DNA from: K23-9 sp049680365
Lineage (GTDB): Bacteria > Planctomycetota > Planctomycetia > Pirellulales > Pirellulaceae
DNA length: 16,408 nucleotides
Assembly: GCA_049680365.1 (NCBI GenBank)
Contig: JBAUHQ010000473.1
Location: 1-16,408 of the forward strand
Reading direction: 5' to 3'
The notes beneath the pieces were generated by a model. The model did not search any database. It saw only the letters and a program-made list of their open reading frames with translations, and was not told where the DNA came from. Below, in pieces: positions 1 through 5,866 of the stretch; the first letter of the stretch is position 1; every line of letters begins with the position of its first letter. Both the position numbers and the translations under genes were made by a program.

Positions 1-1
1 C

Positions 2-151
2 GACACCCTGGAAAAGCGAACGTTCCGACGCTTGGACCTCTTCGTTCGGCTCTTGGAACCGATCATGTTGCTGATCATGGCAATCCTAGTGCTGGGCGTT
101 GTCTTAGCGTTGCTAGTCCCTGTACTCAAGAGCAGCACGTCGGTTGGTTAA
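2..151 (+). CDS. Type II secretion/type IV pilus inner-membrane protein, GspF/PilC family, C-terminal end only
   Basis: The open frame runs in from the left edge and ends at TAA 149-151, leaving 49 residues. They read as the family's usual C-terminus: a basic stretch (KRTFRRLDLFVRLLEP), then one hydrophobic helix (IMLLIMAILVLGVVLALLVP) and a short polar tail. GspF/PilC proteins end with the same LEP-hydrophobic helix-P arrangement. They form the inner-membrane platform that engages the assembly ATPase in type II secretion or type IV pilus systems. Only the last membrane segment is visible, so the system and the gene symbol cannot be decided. The gene converges on dapA, with an inverted-repeat element between the two stops. 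Identification rests on the short motif and on family knowledge. Confidence 0.6.
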   Translation, partial: DTLEKRTFRRLDLFVRLLEPIMLLIMAILVLGVVLALLVPVLKSSTSVG

Positions 152-193
152 ACCACCCGTAGTCCCGACAGTCCCCTGGCAGGACGGCCCCGT

Positions 194-260
194 CGTAGCT
201 GGAGTTGCCAAACTTCAGGGGCGAAGGCAGACGGCCTGAAGTCTGGCGACTCCAGCTACG
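194..260. repeat. Imperfect inverted repeat, copy 1 (26-bp arms, 15-nt loop), between convergent gene ends
   Basis: Arms 194-219 and 235-260 are complementary at 24 of 26 positions. The outer end starts CGTAGCTGGAG and the inner end finishes CTTCAGG. A second, related element lies at 1421-1491. Copy 1 sits 42 nt past the gspF-like stop and 34 nt past the dapA stop, so it could end transcription from both sides. There is no T-tract on either strand, so it is not a textbook intrinsic terminator. It could also be a dispersed REP-like or MITE-like palindromic repeat. Confidence 0.85.
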
Positions 261-294
261 CAAATAGCGTTGAAGGGCAAAACCGCCGCCTCGC

Positions 295-1200
295 TTAAAC
301 CTTGGCAGTCGTCTGAATGCCGTAGGCGGAAAGCGTTTCGCGCAACTTGGCTGATTCGGCTTCTTCCAATGGTGTCATTGGTAAACGCAATTCGCCTGTG
401 TCTCGGCCGACCATCGCCATCGCTGCTTTCAACGGAATAGGGTTGGTTGCCAATCCCAGCATGTTCTGGCACAGCTTGAATAGCTTGTGATGCATTGCCA
501 TCGCTTCGGCCATGTCGCCTTCGCTAGCCGCACGAACCAAGTTGATCATGTCTGTCGGGACCAAGTTGCCGGCGACCGAAACAACGCCTTCCGCACCAAC
601 ACTCATCATTGGCAGAGTCAACGAATCATCACCGCTCAGCACCGTCAAATCAGTCGAACCGACGATGGCACTGCATTGATCCAGTTTGCCAGTCGCTTCC
701 TTGACCATGTGGATACCATCGACGTCCGACAAACGTTGGATCGTTTCGACTTCGATTTCTTTGCCACAACGTCCTGGGATGTTGTAAACGCAAACTGGAA
801 TGTCAACGTGTTCGGCAACTGCTTTGAAGTGTTGGAAGAAACCTTCCTGAGTTGGCTTGTTGTAGTAAGGGGCCACTTGCAACGTCGCATCGGCACCTTC
901 ATCAGCAGCACGCTTGGTCAATCGCAACGCTTCGGCCGTGCTGTTACTTCCGGTACCTGCCATGATCTTGGCACGGCCAGCGACGATTTGAATGACTTCT
1001 GAGATCAAACGATCGTGTTCGGCATGCGACAGTGTTGGTGATTCGCCCGTCGTTCCAGCAGGCACAATGCAAGTCGTGCCGGCATCCAGTTGAAACTCAA
1101 TTTGTTCGCGCAGTCGCACGTAGTCGACTTCGCCATCGGCAAACGGTGTGATAATGGCAACCGACAATCCGGCAAAATCTGAACCCTTACGCTGCGGCAT
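295..1200 (-). CDS. dapA: 4-hydroxy-tetrahydrodipicolinate synthase (dihydrodipicolinate synthase)
   Basis: DapA condenses pyruvate with L-aspartate-4-semialdehyde, the first committed step towards diaminopimelate and lysine, in the cytosol. From the ATG at 1200 the protein has 301 residues, close to the usual 290-300. Visible family features are the substrate-binding GTTGES loop (Thr50-Thr51), the APYYNKPTQEG segment near 111-120, YNIPGR with Tyr139 and Arg144, and the Schiff-base lysine Lys167 in MVKEATG. A GTG 48 nt upstream (1248) would add 16 residues that do not resemble the family, so ATG 1200 is preferred, although no clear Shine-Dalgarno precedes it. The next upstream gene on this strand is the AlaC-like aminotransferase, but a 382-bp spacer with hairpins separates them, so co-transcription is doubtful. 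N-acetylneuraminate lyase and other DapA-superfamily enzymes are alternatives, but the motifs fit DapA well. Confidence 0.93.
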   Translation of the reverse strand: MPQRKGSDFAGLSVAIITPFADGEVDYVRLREQIEFQLDAGTTCIVPAGTTGESPTLSHAEHDRLISEVIQIVAGRAKIMAGTGSNSTAEALRLTKRAADEGADATLQVAPYYNKPTQEGFFQHFKAVAEHVDIPVCVYNIPGRCGKEIEVETIQRLSDVDGIHMVKEATGKLDQCSAIVGSTDLTVLSGDDSLTLPMMSVGAEGVVSVAGNLVPTDMINLVRAASEGDMAEAMAMHHKLFKLCQNMLGLATNPIPLKAAMAMVGRDTGELRLPMTPLEEAESAKLRETLSAYGIQTTAKV

Positions 1201-1339
1201 GATGAATCTCGAAGAACAGGAAACAAGCGAGTGCGAGAAAATGGACACGTGAAACGAAGCATCCCAGCAGGCCTGCGACGCTAATGCGACACGAATTGCT
1301 CAGAGTTTATCAACTGATGGGCAAAGGCGATAGGAACTA

Positions 1340-1364
1340 AATCAACGCCAGCGTCCCGTTGATT
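1340..1364. promoter_or_regulatory. Perfect 8-bp inverted repeat (AATCAACG-N9-CGTTGATT) upstream of dapA
   Basis: Arms 1340-1347 and 1357-1364 are perfectly complementary around a 9-nt spacer. The element lies about 140-165 nt upstream of the dapA start. It could be a repressor or activator operator, or an RNA hairpin ending aminotransferase read-through. On the minus strand it is followed by only a short run (TAGTT), so terminator function is weakly supported. Confidence 0.4.
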
Positions 1365-1420
1365 GAGTCGTTAAACAATCTTGAAAATCAACAGGCCGTC
1401 AGAGTCTCTCGTGAACGATA

Positions 1421-1491
1421 CTTGTAGCTGGAGTCGCCAGAATTCAGGCCGTATGGCTTCGTGCCTGAAGTCTGGCGGCCCCAGCTACAAG
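1421..1491. repeat. Imperfect inverted repeat, copy 2 (29-bp arms, 13-nt loop)
   Basis: Arms 1421-1449 and 1463-1491 match at 26 of 29 positions. The core GTAGCTGGAG...TTCAGG is shared with copy 1 at 194-260, while the loops differ. It lies 91 nt downstream of the aminotransferase stop. The presence of two related palindromes at gene ends within 1.3 kb suggests a dispersed family. The loop divergence suggests that the stem is what is conserved. Confidence 0.85.
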
Positions 1492-1582
1492 ATAGACCCA
1501 GCAATCGCCACGTCTTGCGCTTGACGGAAATCGTTTCCCAATCCGAAAAGTCGCCGCGGTCGGTCAACTGGATTTCAAATTT

Positions 1583-2860
1583 TCAACTGGCTGCAGGCGT
1601 AGCAGTTTGGTTCAAGCATTTGCCGATCATCCGCACGGCTTGGCGAAGACGTTGTTCGTTCTCGACTAGCGACATTCGCAGGAACCCTTCCCCTGCAGCG
1701 CCAAATCCGCTGCCTGGACTGACAGCGACGTTGCCTTCTTCCAGTAATCGCATGGCGAAGTCCATCGTGCTCATTTCACTGCGGAAAGGTTCGGGCACTT
1801 GCGCCCAAACAAACATGCCTGCTTTGGGTGGATTCACTGTCCAGCCAAGTCGACGAAGTCCACTGACCAGAACATCACGCCGACCTTGATAGATCAACGA
1901 CTGAGCTTCCACGTTGGCTTCGGTTTCGCGAAGGGCCACGATCGCAGCAATCTGGATCGCTTGGAACATGCCGTAATCGTAATAGCCTTTGATAGTTCCC
2001 AAGCCACGAATCATTTCCGCGTTGCCGGCGCAGAAACCGACTCGCCAGCCGGCCATGTTGTAACCCTTGCTCATCGTTGTGAATTCCACGCCGACGTCTT
2101 TCGCGCCGGGTGCCGAAAGAAAACTTGGCGGTTGGTAGCCGTCAAAGGCAACGTCGGCGTACGCGAAATCGTGGATGACCAAGAAGCCATACTTTTTTGC
2201 CAACCGGACGACTTCGATAAAGAACGATGGTTCGATGACCGCCGACGAAGGATTGTGCGGGTAGTTGACGATCAAGATTTTGGGTGACGGTGTCAAGTTC
2301 TCGCACGTGTAAGCCACATTAGTCAGAAACTTGTCTGGGTCCGCGACGTCAAGCGCCACGACATTGCCCGACGCCAAGATGACGCCGTACATGTGAACTG
2401 GGAAATACGGCGAAGGAATCATCGCGGTATCACCAGGTCCCATCAGTGCCAAGCACATGTGCGAGAAACCTTCCTTGCTGCCTAAGCACGAAATGATCTC
2501 CGTCTCGGGGTCCAGACGCACGCCGTATTTGCGATTGTATTTGCTGGCCACTTCGCGGCGCAGGTTGACGATGCCGTTGGACTTGCTGTACCCGTGATTG
2601 CCTTCGTCTTGGGCGGCGTCGATCAGCTTTTGAATAACGATTGGATCGGGTGGATCGGATGGATTGCCCATTCCCAGATCGATCACGTCGTCGCCGGCTC
2701 GCCGTTTTTGATACAGCGAATTGTTGATCCGGCCAAACATGTAAGGCGGCAATCGTTCGACGCGTGAGGCAAACTTCACCTCAAACGGTTCCGGAGTGGG
2801 ATCCGTGGTGGGAGTCTGGATGGATGGAGCGTCGAGATCGAAGGGTTCGTTTGTAGTCAT
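1583..2860 (-). CDS. PLP-dependent class I/II aminotransferase, AlaC-like (alanine/glutamate-pyruvate type)
   Basis: This is a fold-type I PLP aminotransferase of 425 residues from ATG 2860. Family signatures in order are the N-terminal RVERLPPYMFGRINN segment, DLGMGNPSDPPDP, HGYSKSNG, GSKEGFSHM (cofactor phosphate contact), NYPHNP (Asn203), HDFAYAD (Asp231, Tyr234) and the PLP lysine Lys265 in TMSKGYNMAGWRVGF. The pattern strongly resembles E. coli AlaC (RIDRLPPYVF, MGNPDG, HGYSTSRG). The likely reaction is alanine formation from pyruvate with glutamate as donor. LL-diaminopimelate aminotransferase (DapL) belongs to the same superfamily, and dapA lies downstream, so a lysine-pathway role cannot be excluded. 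A TTG at 2932 could add 24 residues, but ATG 2860 gives a normal N-terminus. Neither has a good Shine-Dalgarno. The first 25 residues are a Pro/Thr-rich extension. An intrinsic terminator just upstream (2961-2992) implies its own promoter. Confidence 0.85.
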   Translation of the reverse strand: MTTNEPFDLDAPSIQTPTTDPTPEPFEVKFASRVERLPPYMFGRINNSLYQKRRAGDDVIDLGMGNPSDPPDPIVIQKLIDAAQDEGNHGYSKSNGIVNLRREVASKYNRKYGVRLDPETEIISCLGSKEGFSHMCLALMGPGDTAMIPSPYFPVHMYGVILASGNVVALDVADPDKFLTNVAYTCENLTPSPKILIVNYPHNPSSAVIEPSFFIEVVRLAKKYGFLVIHDFAYADVAFDGYQPPSFLSAPGAKDVGVEFTTMSKGYNMAGWRVGFCAGNAEMIRGLGTIKGYYDYGMFQAIQIAAIVALRETEANVEAQSLIYQGRRDVLVSGLRRLGWTVNPPKAGMFVWAQVPEPFRSEMSTMDFAMRLLEEGNVAVSPGSGFGAAGEGFLRMSLVENEQRLRQAVRMIGKCLNQTATPAAS

Positions 2861-2960
2861 AGTGAATTCAGAGACGGAATTCGTAGGGGTTAGGTTCAGA
2901 CCGCTATTGTCGGTCAACAATCGACGAAGCAACAGGGCACATCATTGAACGATATTTCAG

Positions 2961-2992
2961 CAAAAAAGCCCAGCCAATATTTTGACTGAGCT
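2961..2992 (-). terminator. Rho-independent terminator of the tandem parvulin-like gene
   Basis: Read on the minus strand, 2992 to 2967 forms an 11-bp stem (two G-U pairs) around a 4-nt loop, starting AGCTCAG and ending CTGGGCT. A run of six T residues (2967-2962) follows at once. It lies 80 nt past the stop at 3072 and before the aminotransferase start, so it separates these two genes into different transcripts. Confidence 0.8.
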
Positions 2993-3015
2993 CGTTGAGA
3001 CTTTGTTTTTTGCCC

Positions 3016-3059
3016 GTAGTCCTGGGACGCCGCTGTAGAGACCGGCGTCGCAGTGCTAC
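3016..3059. repeat. Imperfect 17-bp inverted repeat after the parvulin-like gene
   Basis: Arms 3016-3032 and 3043-3059 match at 14 of 17 positions around a 10-nt loop. It falls between the stop at 3072 and the intrinsic terminator at 2961-2992. It has an A-rich flank on the minus strand rather than a T-tract, so it is probably not the terminator itself. It may protect the mRNA 3' end or be a repeat remnant. Confidence 0.45.
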
Positions 3060-3071
3060 GAATCGAGTCGG

Positions 3072-4913
3072 CTACTGTCGGTGGGATACCGTTTTTGCCG
3101 CCGTGATGGTTCTTGGGGTGCCAGATGCGGGAAGCTCCTTGGCTGCCTCGAAGAAATTGTCGATCTCAGCAGAGCCCTTCAATTCGTCAAACTTCTCGGC
3201 CATCGCCAATGCCAGTTTTTTCTCCCGGATATCACGGACCAACTCCGATTGCACTGCAGCCATGTCTTTAACAATCGGCTCGGTGAAACCTTGGCAACGC
3301 AAGACAATGTACTTGTCACCCGTGGCAACGATGCCACTTAAATCACCCGGCTTAAGCCCGAAGACTTCTCGCTCGATGGCTGGCTGACCACCAAACTTGC
3401 GAATCGGTGGCACCTTACCGCGGTTACTGGATGAAACCGGTTCGATGCTGTACTGCTCGGCCAGTTGCCCAAAGAACTCTTCGGAGTCGTTGTCGCGTGC
3501 CATCTCCCACACTTTCTGTGCCGTTCGTTGGTCGCCCAACACAATCGCCAGCACCTCGGCTCGAGGTCCGAATGATGATTCGTAGCCACGAGTCATGTCG
3601 TCTTGTGAAACTGTGATGTCTTGCTCCACCAACTTTTTCAGCGCGACGCTTGGCCACACCGAATCGTTTTCGTAAATCTCTTGAGTAGTGTTTCCATCGC
3701 TGGTGACGTTTCGCATCCAAGTTTTCAAGTCGGCCGATCCATCTGCATTTACGATGCCCATGCTGATCGCAGCGCGTGCGATTTCGGCAGCGATGTCTTG
3801 TGGTTCCACTTGGATGTTCGACTTTCGCATCGCCTGAGTCAGTAGCTTGCGATTGATTTCGCCTTCCAATACATCGGATCCATGACGTTTGATGCACTCA
3901 GCACCAACCGCCGCCAAGGTGACCTGTTGTCCGTTGACGACAGCGGCAAGTCCAGGATATTCAGCTTCCAATTTTTTGTCACCAAGAATCTTCGTGACCT
4001 TTGCATCGGTCTGCAGTTGTGCGAAAAGTCGTGAAGCAGCGCCACGCATCTTGTCGTCACGAATGCGATCTTTGATTTGTTCTTTGATCGCTGGCAATGC
4101 TTGCGGCGGTGGTGTGCTGGCAGGAATTCGTCGGACGGCCTGCAAGACGATCCACTGATCACCCATCACCATTACGGGCGAAATTTCGTTGTTCTGCAAA
4201 GCAAAGACACTGTTTTCCATGGCTGGATCGCCAGTGTGTCGGCGAATGGGCGGAATCAATCCTCCCACGCTGGCGCTGGACTCATCCTTGCTGTATTTTT
4301 TTGCGATCGCACCAAACTGATCTGGGTTGGCGACGGCCTGTGCTCTTAGTGACTCTGCGGTTTCCTGATTAGGAACCATGATCATGCGGCACTTGACGGC
4401 TTCGCCAAACTGAGCCAAGTAGGCTTTGTTGAATTCATCTTGAGTTGGCTCGACTTGGCCGGCAACCAATTTGCGCAGTGCCAACATTGGCCAAACAATT
4501 TCGCGACTGTACTGAGCCGGTGTGATGTCGCGTTCTTCTTCCAACAGCTGCATGTAACTTTGGACATTCAATCCAAATTTGCTGGCCAGACGCTCGATCT
4601 CTCCGTGTACTTCTTCGTTCGTGACTTCGATGCCGCTTTTTTCGCACGCCTGCAAGATCAAATGACGGTTGACCATGTTGTCCAGCACATCGACGCCGTA
4701 ACGCATCAAGCTGGCATCCGAAAGTGCTTTACGCGTGATCGGATCGGCATTGACGACAGCAACGACGCTGTTCGTTTGATCTTGGGCCTGAGCGATCGAA
4801 CTGACCGAACAAATGCCGATCAACCCCAACGCGACAGCGATAGTAAGTGGCTTGACTACAAGTCGCTTGAATAGCGTCAGCGCAGGCATCAAGCGGGTTA
4901 GCTGTAGTGGCAT
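3072..4913 (-). CDS. Exported protein with two tandem SurA/parvulin-like modules
   Basis: The 613-residue product starts with a signal peptide (basic n-region, hydrophobic 22-40, AQA cleavage near 43), so it acts outside the cytoplasm. It is an internal duplication. Module 1 has a SurA-like helical part (50-150) and a rotamase-like part (173-262). Module 2 repeats both at 322-430 and 452-542, an offset of about 275 residues. Equivalent landmarks include VVNADPIT/VVNGQQVT, VWPMLALRKLV/VWPSVALKKLV, and PPIRRHTGDPAMENSVFAL/PPIRKFGGQPAIEREVFGL. Family knowledge points to folding or chaperoning of secreted and outer-membrane proteins. The usual parvulin histidines appear replaced in both copies (RMIMV and DQWIVL; LAIVL and DKYIVL), so isomerase activity is doubtful. 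ATG 4913 is chosen because AAAGGAG sits 8 nt upstream and the signal peptide starts there; a TTG at 5033 would add 40 unlikely residues. It is divergent from csrA. Confidence 0.8.
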   Translation of the reverse strand: MPLQLTRLMPALTLFKRLVVKPLTIAVALGLIGICSVSSIAQAQDQTNSVVAVVNADPITRKALSDASLMRYGVDVLDNMVNRHLILQACEKSGIEVTNEEVHGEIERLASKFGLNVQSYMQLLEEERDITPAQYSREIVWPMLALRKLVAGQVEPTQDEFNKAYLAQFGEAVKCRMIMVPNQETAESLRAQAVANPDQFGAIAKKYSKDESSASVGGLIPPIRRHTGDPAMENSVFALQNNEISPVMVMGDQWIVLQAVRRIPASTPPPQALPAIKEQIKDRIRDDKMRGAASRLFAQLQTDAKVTKILGDKKLEAEYPGLAAVVNGQQVTLAAVGAECIKRHGSDVLEGEINRKLLTQAMRKSNIQVEPQDIAAEIARAAISMGIVNADGSADLKTWMRNVTSDGNTTQEIYENDSVWPSVALKKLVEQDITVSQDDMTRGYESSFGPRAEVLAIVLGDQRTAQKVWEMARDNDSEEFFGQLAEQYSIEPVSSSNRGKVPPIRKFGGQPAIEREVFGLKPGDLSGIVATGDKYIVLRCQGFTEPIVKDMAAVQSELVRDIREKKLALAMAEKFDELKGSAEIDNFFEAAKELPASGTPRTITAAKTVSHRQ

Positions 4914-5014
4914 CTCGGTCACTCCTTTGAACCGGGCACGAATCCATTTGCGATTCTTCGCGACAGGTCGACATCCATGACCTTCGCATCGCAGCGATTG
5001 GCGAACAGTAGAAA

Positions 5015-5025
5015 AAGTCAGACTT
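5015..5025. promoter_or_regulatory. Palindrome AAGTC-A-GACTT, candidate operator site 1
   Basis: This is a perfect 11-bp palindrome, extended to 13 bp (AAAGTC-A-GACTTT, 5014-5026). It lies about 100 nt upstream of the parvulin-like start codon. The same palindrome recurs at 5302-5312, and a near copy is at 5114-5124. On the minus strand a nearby AGTCA/TGACT mini-stem precedes TTTTT, so a transcript hairpin is an alternative reading. Confidence 0.4.
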
Positions 5026-5113
5026 TGACTCAAGATGGATCGATGTTCGGCCGACGGGAATGACCCAAATCGTAAACACGCTGCTAATCGCCGTCATTGA
5101 TGGCATTTATCGG

Positions 5114-5124
5114 AAGTCTGAATT
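5114..5124. promoter_or_regulatory. Near-palindrome AAGTC-T-GAATT, candidate operator site 2
   Basis: It matches the 5302-5312 site at 10 of 11 positions, and the flanking GGAAGTCTGA is identical over 10 nt to 5300-5309. It lies roughly midway in the divergent region. It is supported only by recurrence. Confidence 0.3.
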
Positions 5125-5261
5125 TGCCCTCCGTAGTTTCAACGGATTGTAAAAACTACTGCATTGATGCCCTATCCGATTGTCAGTTGCAAAAACTTTC
5201 TTTCTGTAAGTCGTTGCCGTAACGTCGTTTGCGAGAAAGCGGCAGAGTGCGTATTTCGCTT

Positions 5262-5277
5262 TGGCACACCCTGTGCT
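5262..5277 (+). promoter_or_regulatory. Sigma-54-like -24/-12 promoter element upstream of csrA
   Basis: TGGCAC-N5-GTGCT fits the TGGCAC-N5-TTGCW consensus at all but one base, with the exact GG to GC spacing. It predicts a start near 5288 and a leader of about 75 nt before the csrA ATG. The site also reads as an inverted repeat GCACA-CCC-TGTGC, so a different DNA-binding protein could explain it. I did not find an enhancer-binding protein gene in the window. Confidence 0.4.
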
Positions 5278-5301
5278 GTACAGAGTCTTTCGTTGCCAAG
5301 G

Positions 5302-5312
5302 AAGTCTGACTT
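5302..5312. promoter_or_regulatory. Palindrome AAGTC-T-GACTT, candidate operator site 3 in the csrA leader
   Basis: This perfect 11-bp palindrome is centred 56 nt before the csrA start codon. The 12-mer AAGTCTGACTTT occurs here on the plus strand and again on the minus strand at 5025-5014. Its location just downstream of the predicted start site suits a repressor site. Confidence 0.4.
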
Positions 5313-5362
5313 TCGGCAACATCCTCTCTTAGCACTCCATTTAGACGGCGAAGGAAACTGCC

Positions 5363-5803
5363 ATGTTGGTTCTAACTCGAAAACTGAACGAAGAGATCTT
5401 GATCGGTGATAACGTCAAAGTGACTTTGATTCGTGTCCGCGGAAACACCGTCCGCATCGGTATCGAAGCTCCCAAGGAGGTTCGTATCGTTCGGGGCGAA
5501 CTGGAGCCTTTGGAGGAAGCAGCTGACGACGAAGGTGCTTTAAGCGAGCGTGAGCACGCGTTCGCTCATCCAGCACTGGGGAAAGTCGTGGTGCCGCCCG
5601 CAACCGAAAGCCAATCTCGCACGGTAAATCGACAAGTCAAAGCTGCGACACCAACGATGCCAATCGCCATCAACCGCATCACAACCGACGCCAATGCAGA
5701 AATCTTCGTTGGTACGGTGAATACATCCGGCGGACAAGCGAAGATTGCCCGCGTTCCTGCAACCAGTCGTGCACCACTGGCAAACTTTGTCTCGGCCAGC
5801 TAA
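5363..5803 (+). CDS. csrA: Carbon storage regulator CsrA with a long C-terminal extension
   Basis: CsrA is a dimeric RNA-binding protein that controls translation and stability of mRNAs carrying GGA motifs, often in hairpin loops near the ribosome-binding site. Residues 1-47 are a clear CsrA core (MLVLTRKLNEEILIGD..., VRIGIEAPKEV), with the RNA-contact residues Leu4, Arg6 and Arg44 kept. The normal protein is about 60-75 residues, but this one has 146. The added tail (about 55-146) has an acidic start (EEAADDEGALSERE), then Ala/Thr/Pro/Val-rich, mostly basic sequence with no recognised domain. The Shine-Dalgarno AAGGA (5351-5355) is 7 nt before ATG. It matches the CsrA target pattern ANGGA, so autoregulation is plausible. 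No flagellar or fliW gene is nearby. It is divergent from the parvulin-like gene and convergent with the lipase gene. The core call is secure; the tail function is unknown. Confidence 0.92.
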   Translation: MLVLTRKLNEEILIGDNVKVTLIRVRGNTVRIGIEAPKEVRIVRGELEPLEEAADDEGALSEREHAFAHPALGKVVVPPATESQSRTVNRQVKAATPTMPIAINRITTDANAEIFVGTVNTSGGQAKIARVPATSRAPLANFVSAS

Positions 5804-5815
5804 CGAAGACTAGCA

Positions 5816-5837
5816 AGTAATCTAGCCAATGATTACT
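5816..5837 (+). terminator. Possible csrA 3' hairpin
   Basis: AGTAATC (5816-5822) and GATTACT (5831-5837) form a perfect 7-bp stem with an 8-nt loop, starting 12 nt after the csrA stop. It is AT-rich and lacks a following T-run, so it is a weak terminator at best. Confidence 0.35.
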
Positions 5838-5842
5838 GACGG

Positions 5843-5866
5843 CCATCACCGTTTAACGAGTGATGG
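5843..5866. terminator. Hairpin spanning the lipase stop codon, between convergent genes
   Basis: CCATCAC (5843-5849) and GTGATGG (5860-5866) form a perfect 7-bp stem whose 10-nt loop contains the hydrolase stop (5853-5855). It lies where csrA and the hydrolase transcripts converge and may be a two-way transcript end. There is no T-tract. Confidence 0.35.

Larger units (their letters stand above)
1201..1582. other. Spacer between the aminotransferase gene and dapA
   Basis: This 382-bp gap contains two inverted repeats: the 1421-1491 element and a perfect 8-bp stem at 1340-1364. It must also hold the dapA promoter, if dapA is transcribed separately. I found no convincing -35/-10 pair on the minus strand. 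Open frames on the plus strand here have no recognisable features. Confidence 0.6.
4914..5362. other. Divergent regulatory region between the parvulin-like gene and csrA
   Basis: This 449-bp region holds the start signals of two divergent genes. It contains perfect palindromes AAGTC-N-GACTT at 5015-5025 and 5302-5312 and a one-mismatch copy at 5114-5124. It also contains a sigma-54-like element (5262-5277), CTGTACAG at 5275-5282, and good Shine-Dalgarno sites at both ends. A weak minus-strand TTGAGT (5033-5028), 17-nt, TACTGT (5010-5005) pair could serve the parvulin-like gene. I see no convincing gene inside it. Confidence 0.6.

Noticed and set aside
487..1002. 171-codon plus-strand frame opposite dapA
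   Set aside because: Its sequence is His/Arg/Phe-rich and non-descript, and the opposite strand encodes a complete dapA with all catalytic residues.
1461..1889. 142-codon plus-strand frame running from the repeat into the aminotransferase
   Set aside because: It starts inside the palindromic repeat and is antisense to the conserved 3' part of the aminotransferase gene.
5107..5322. 71-codon minus-strand frame in the csrA upstream region
   Set aside because: It overlaps the csrA promoter and palindromes and has no protein-like features.
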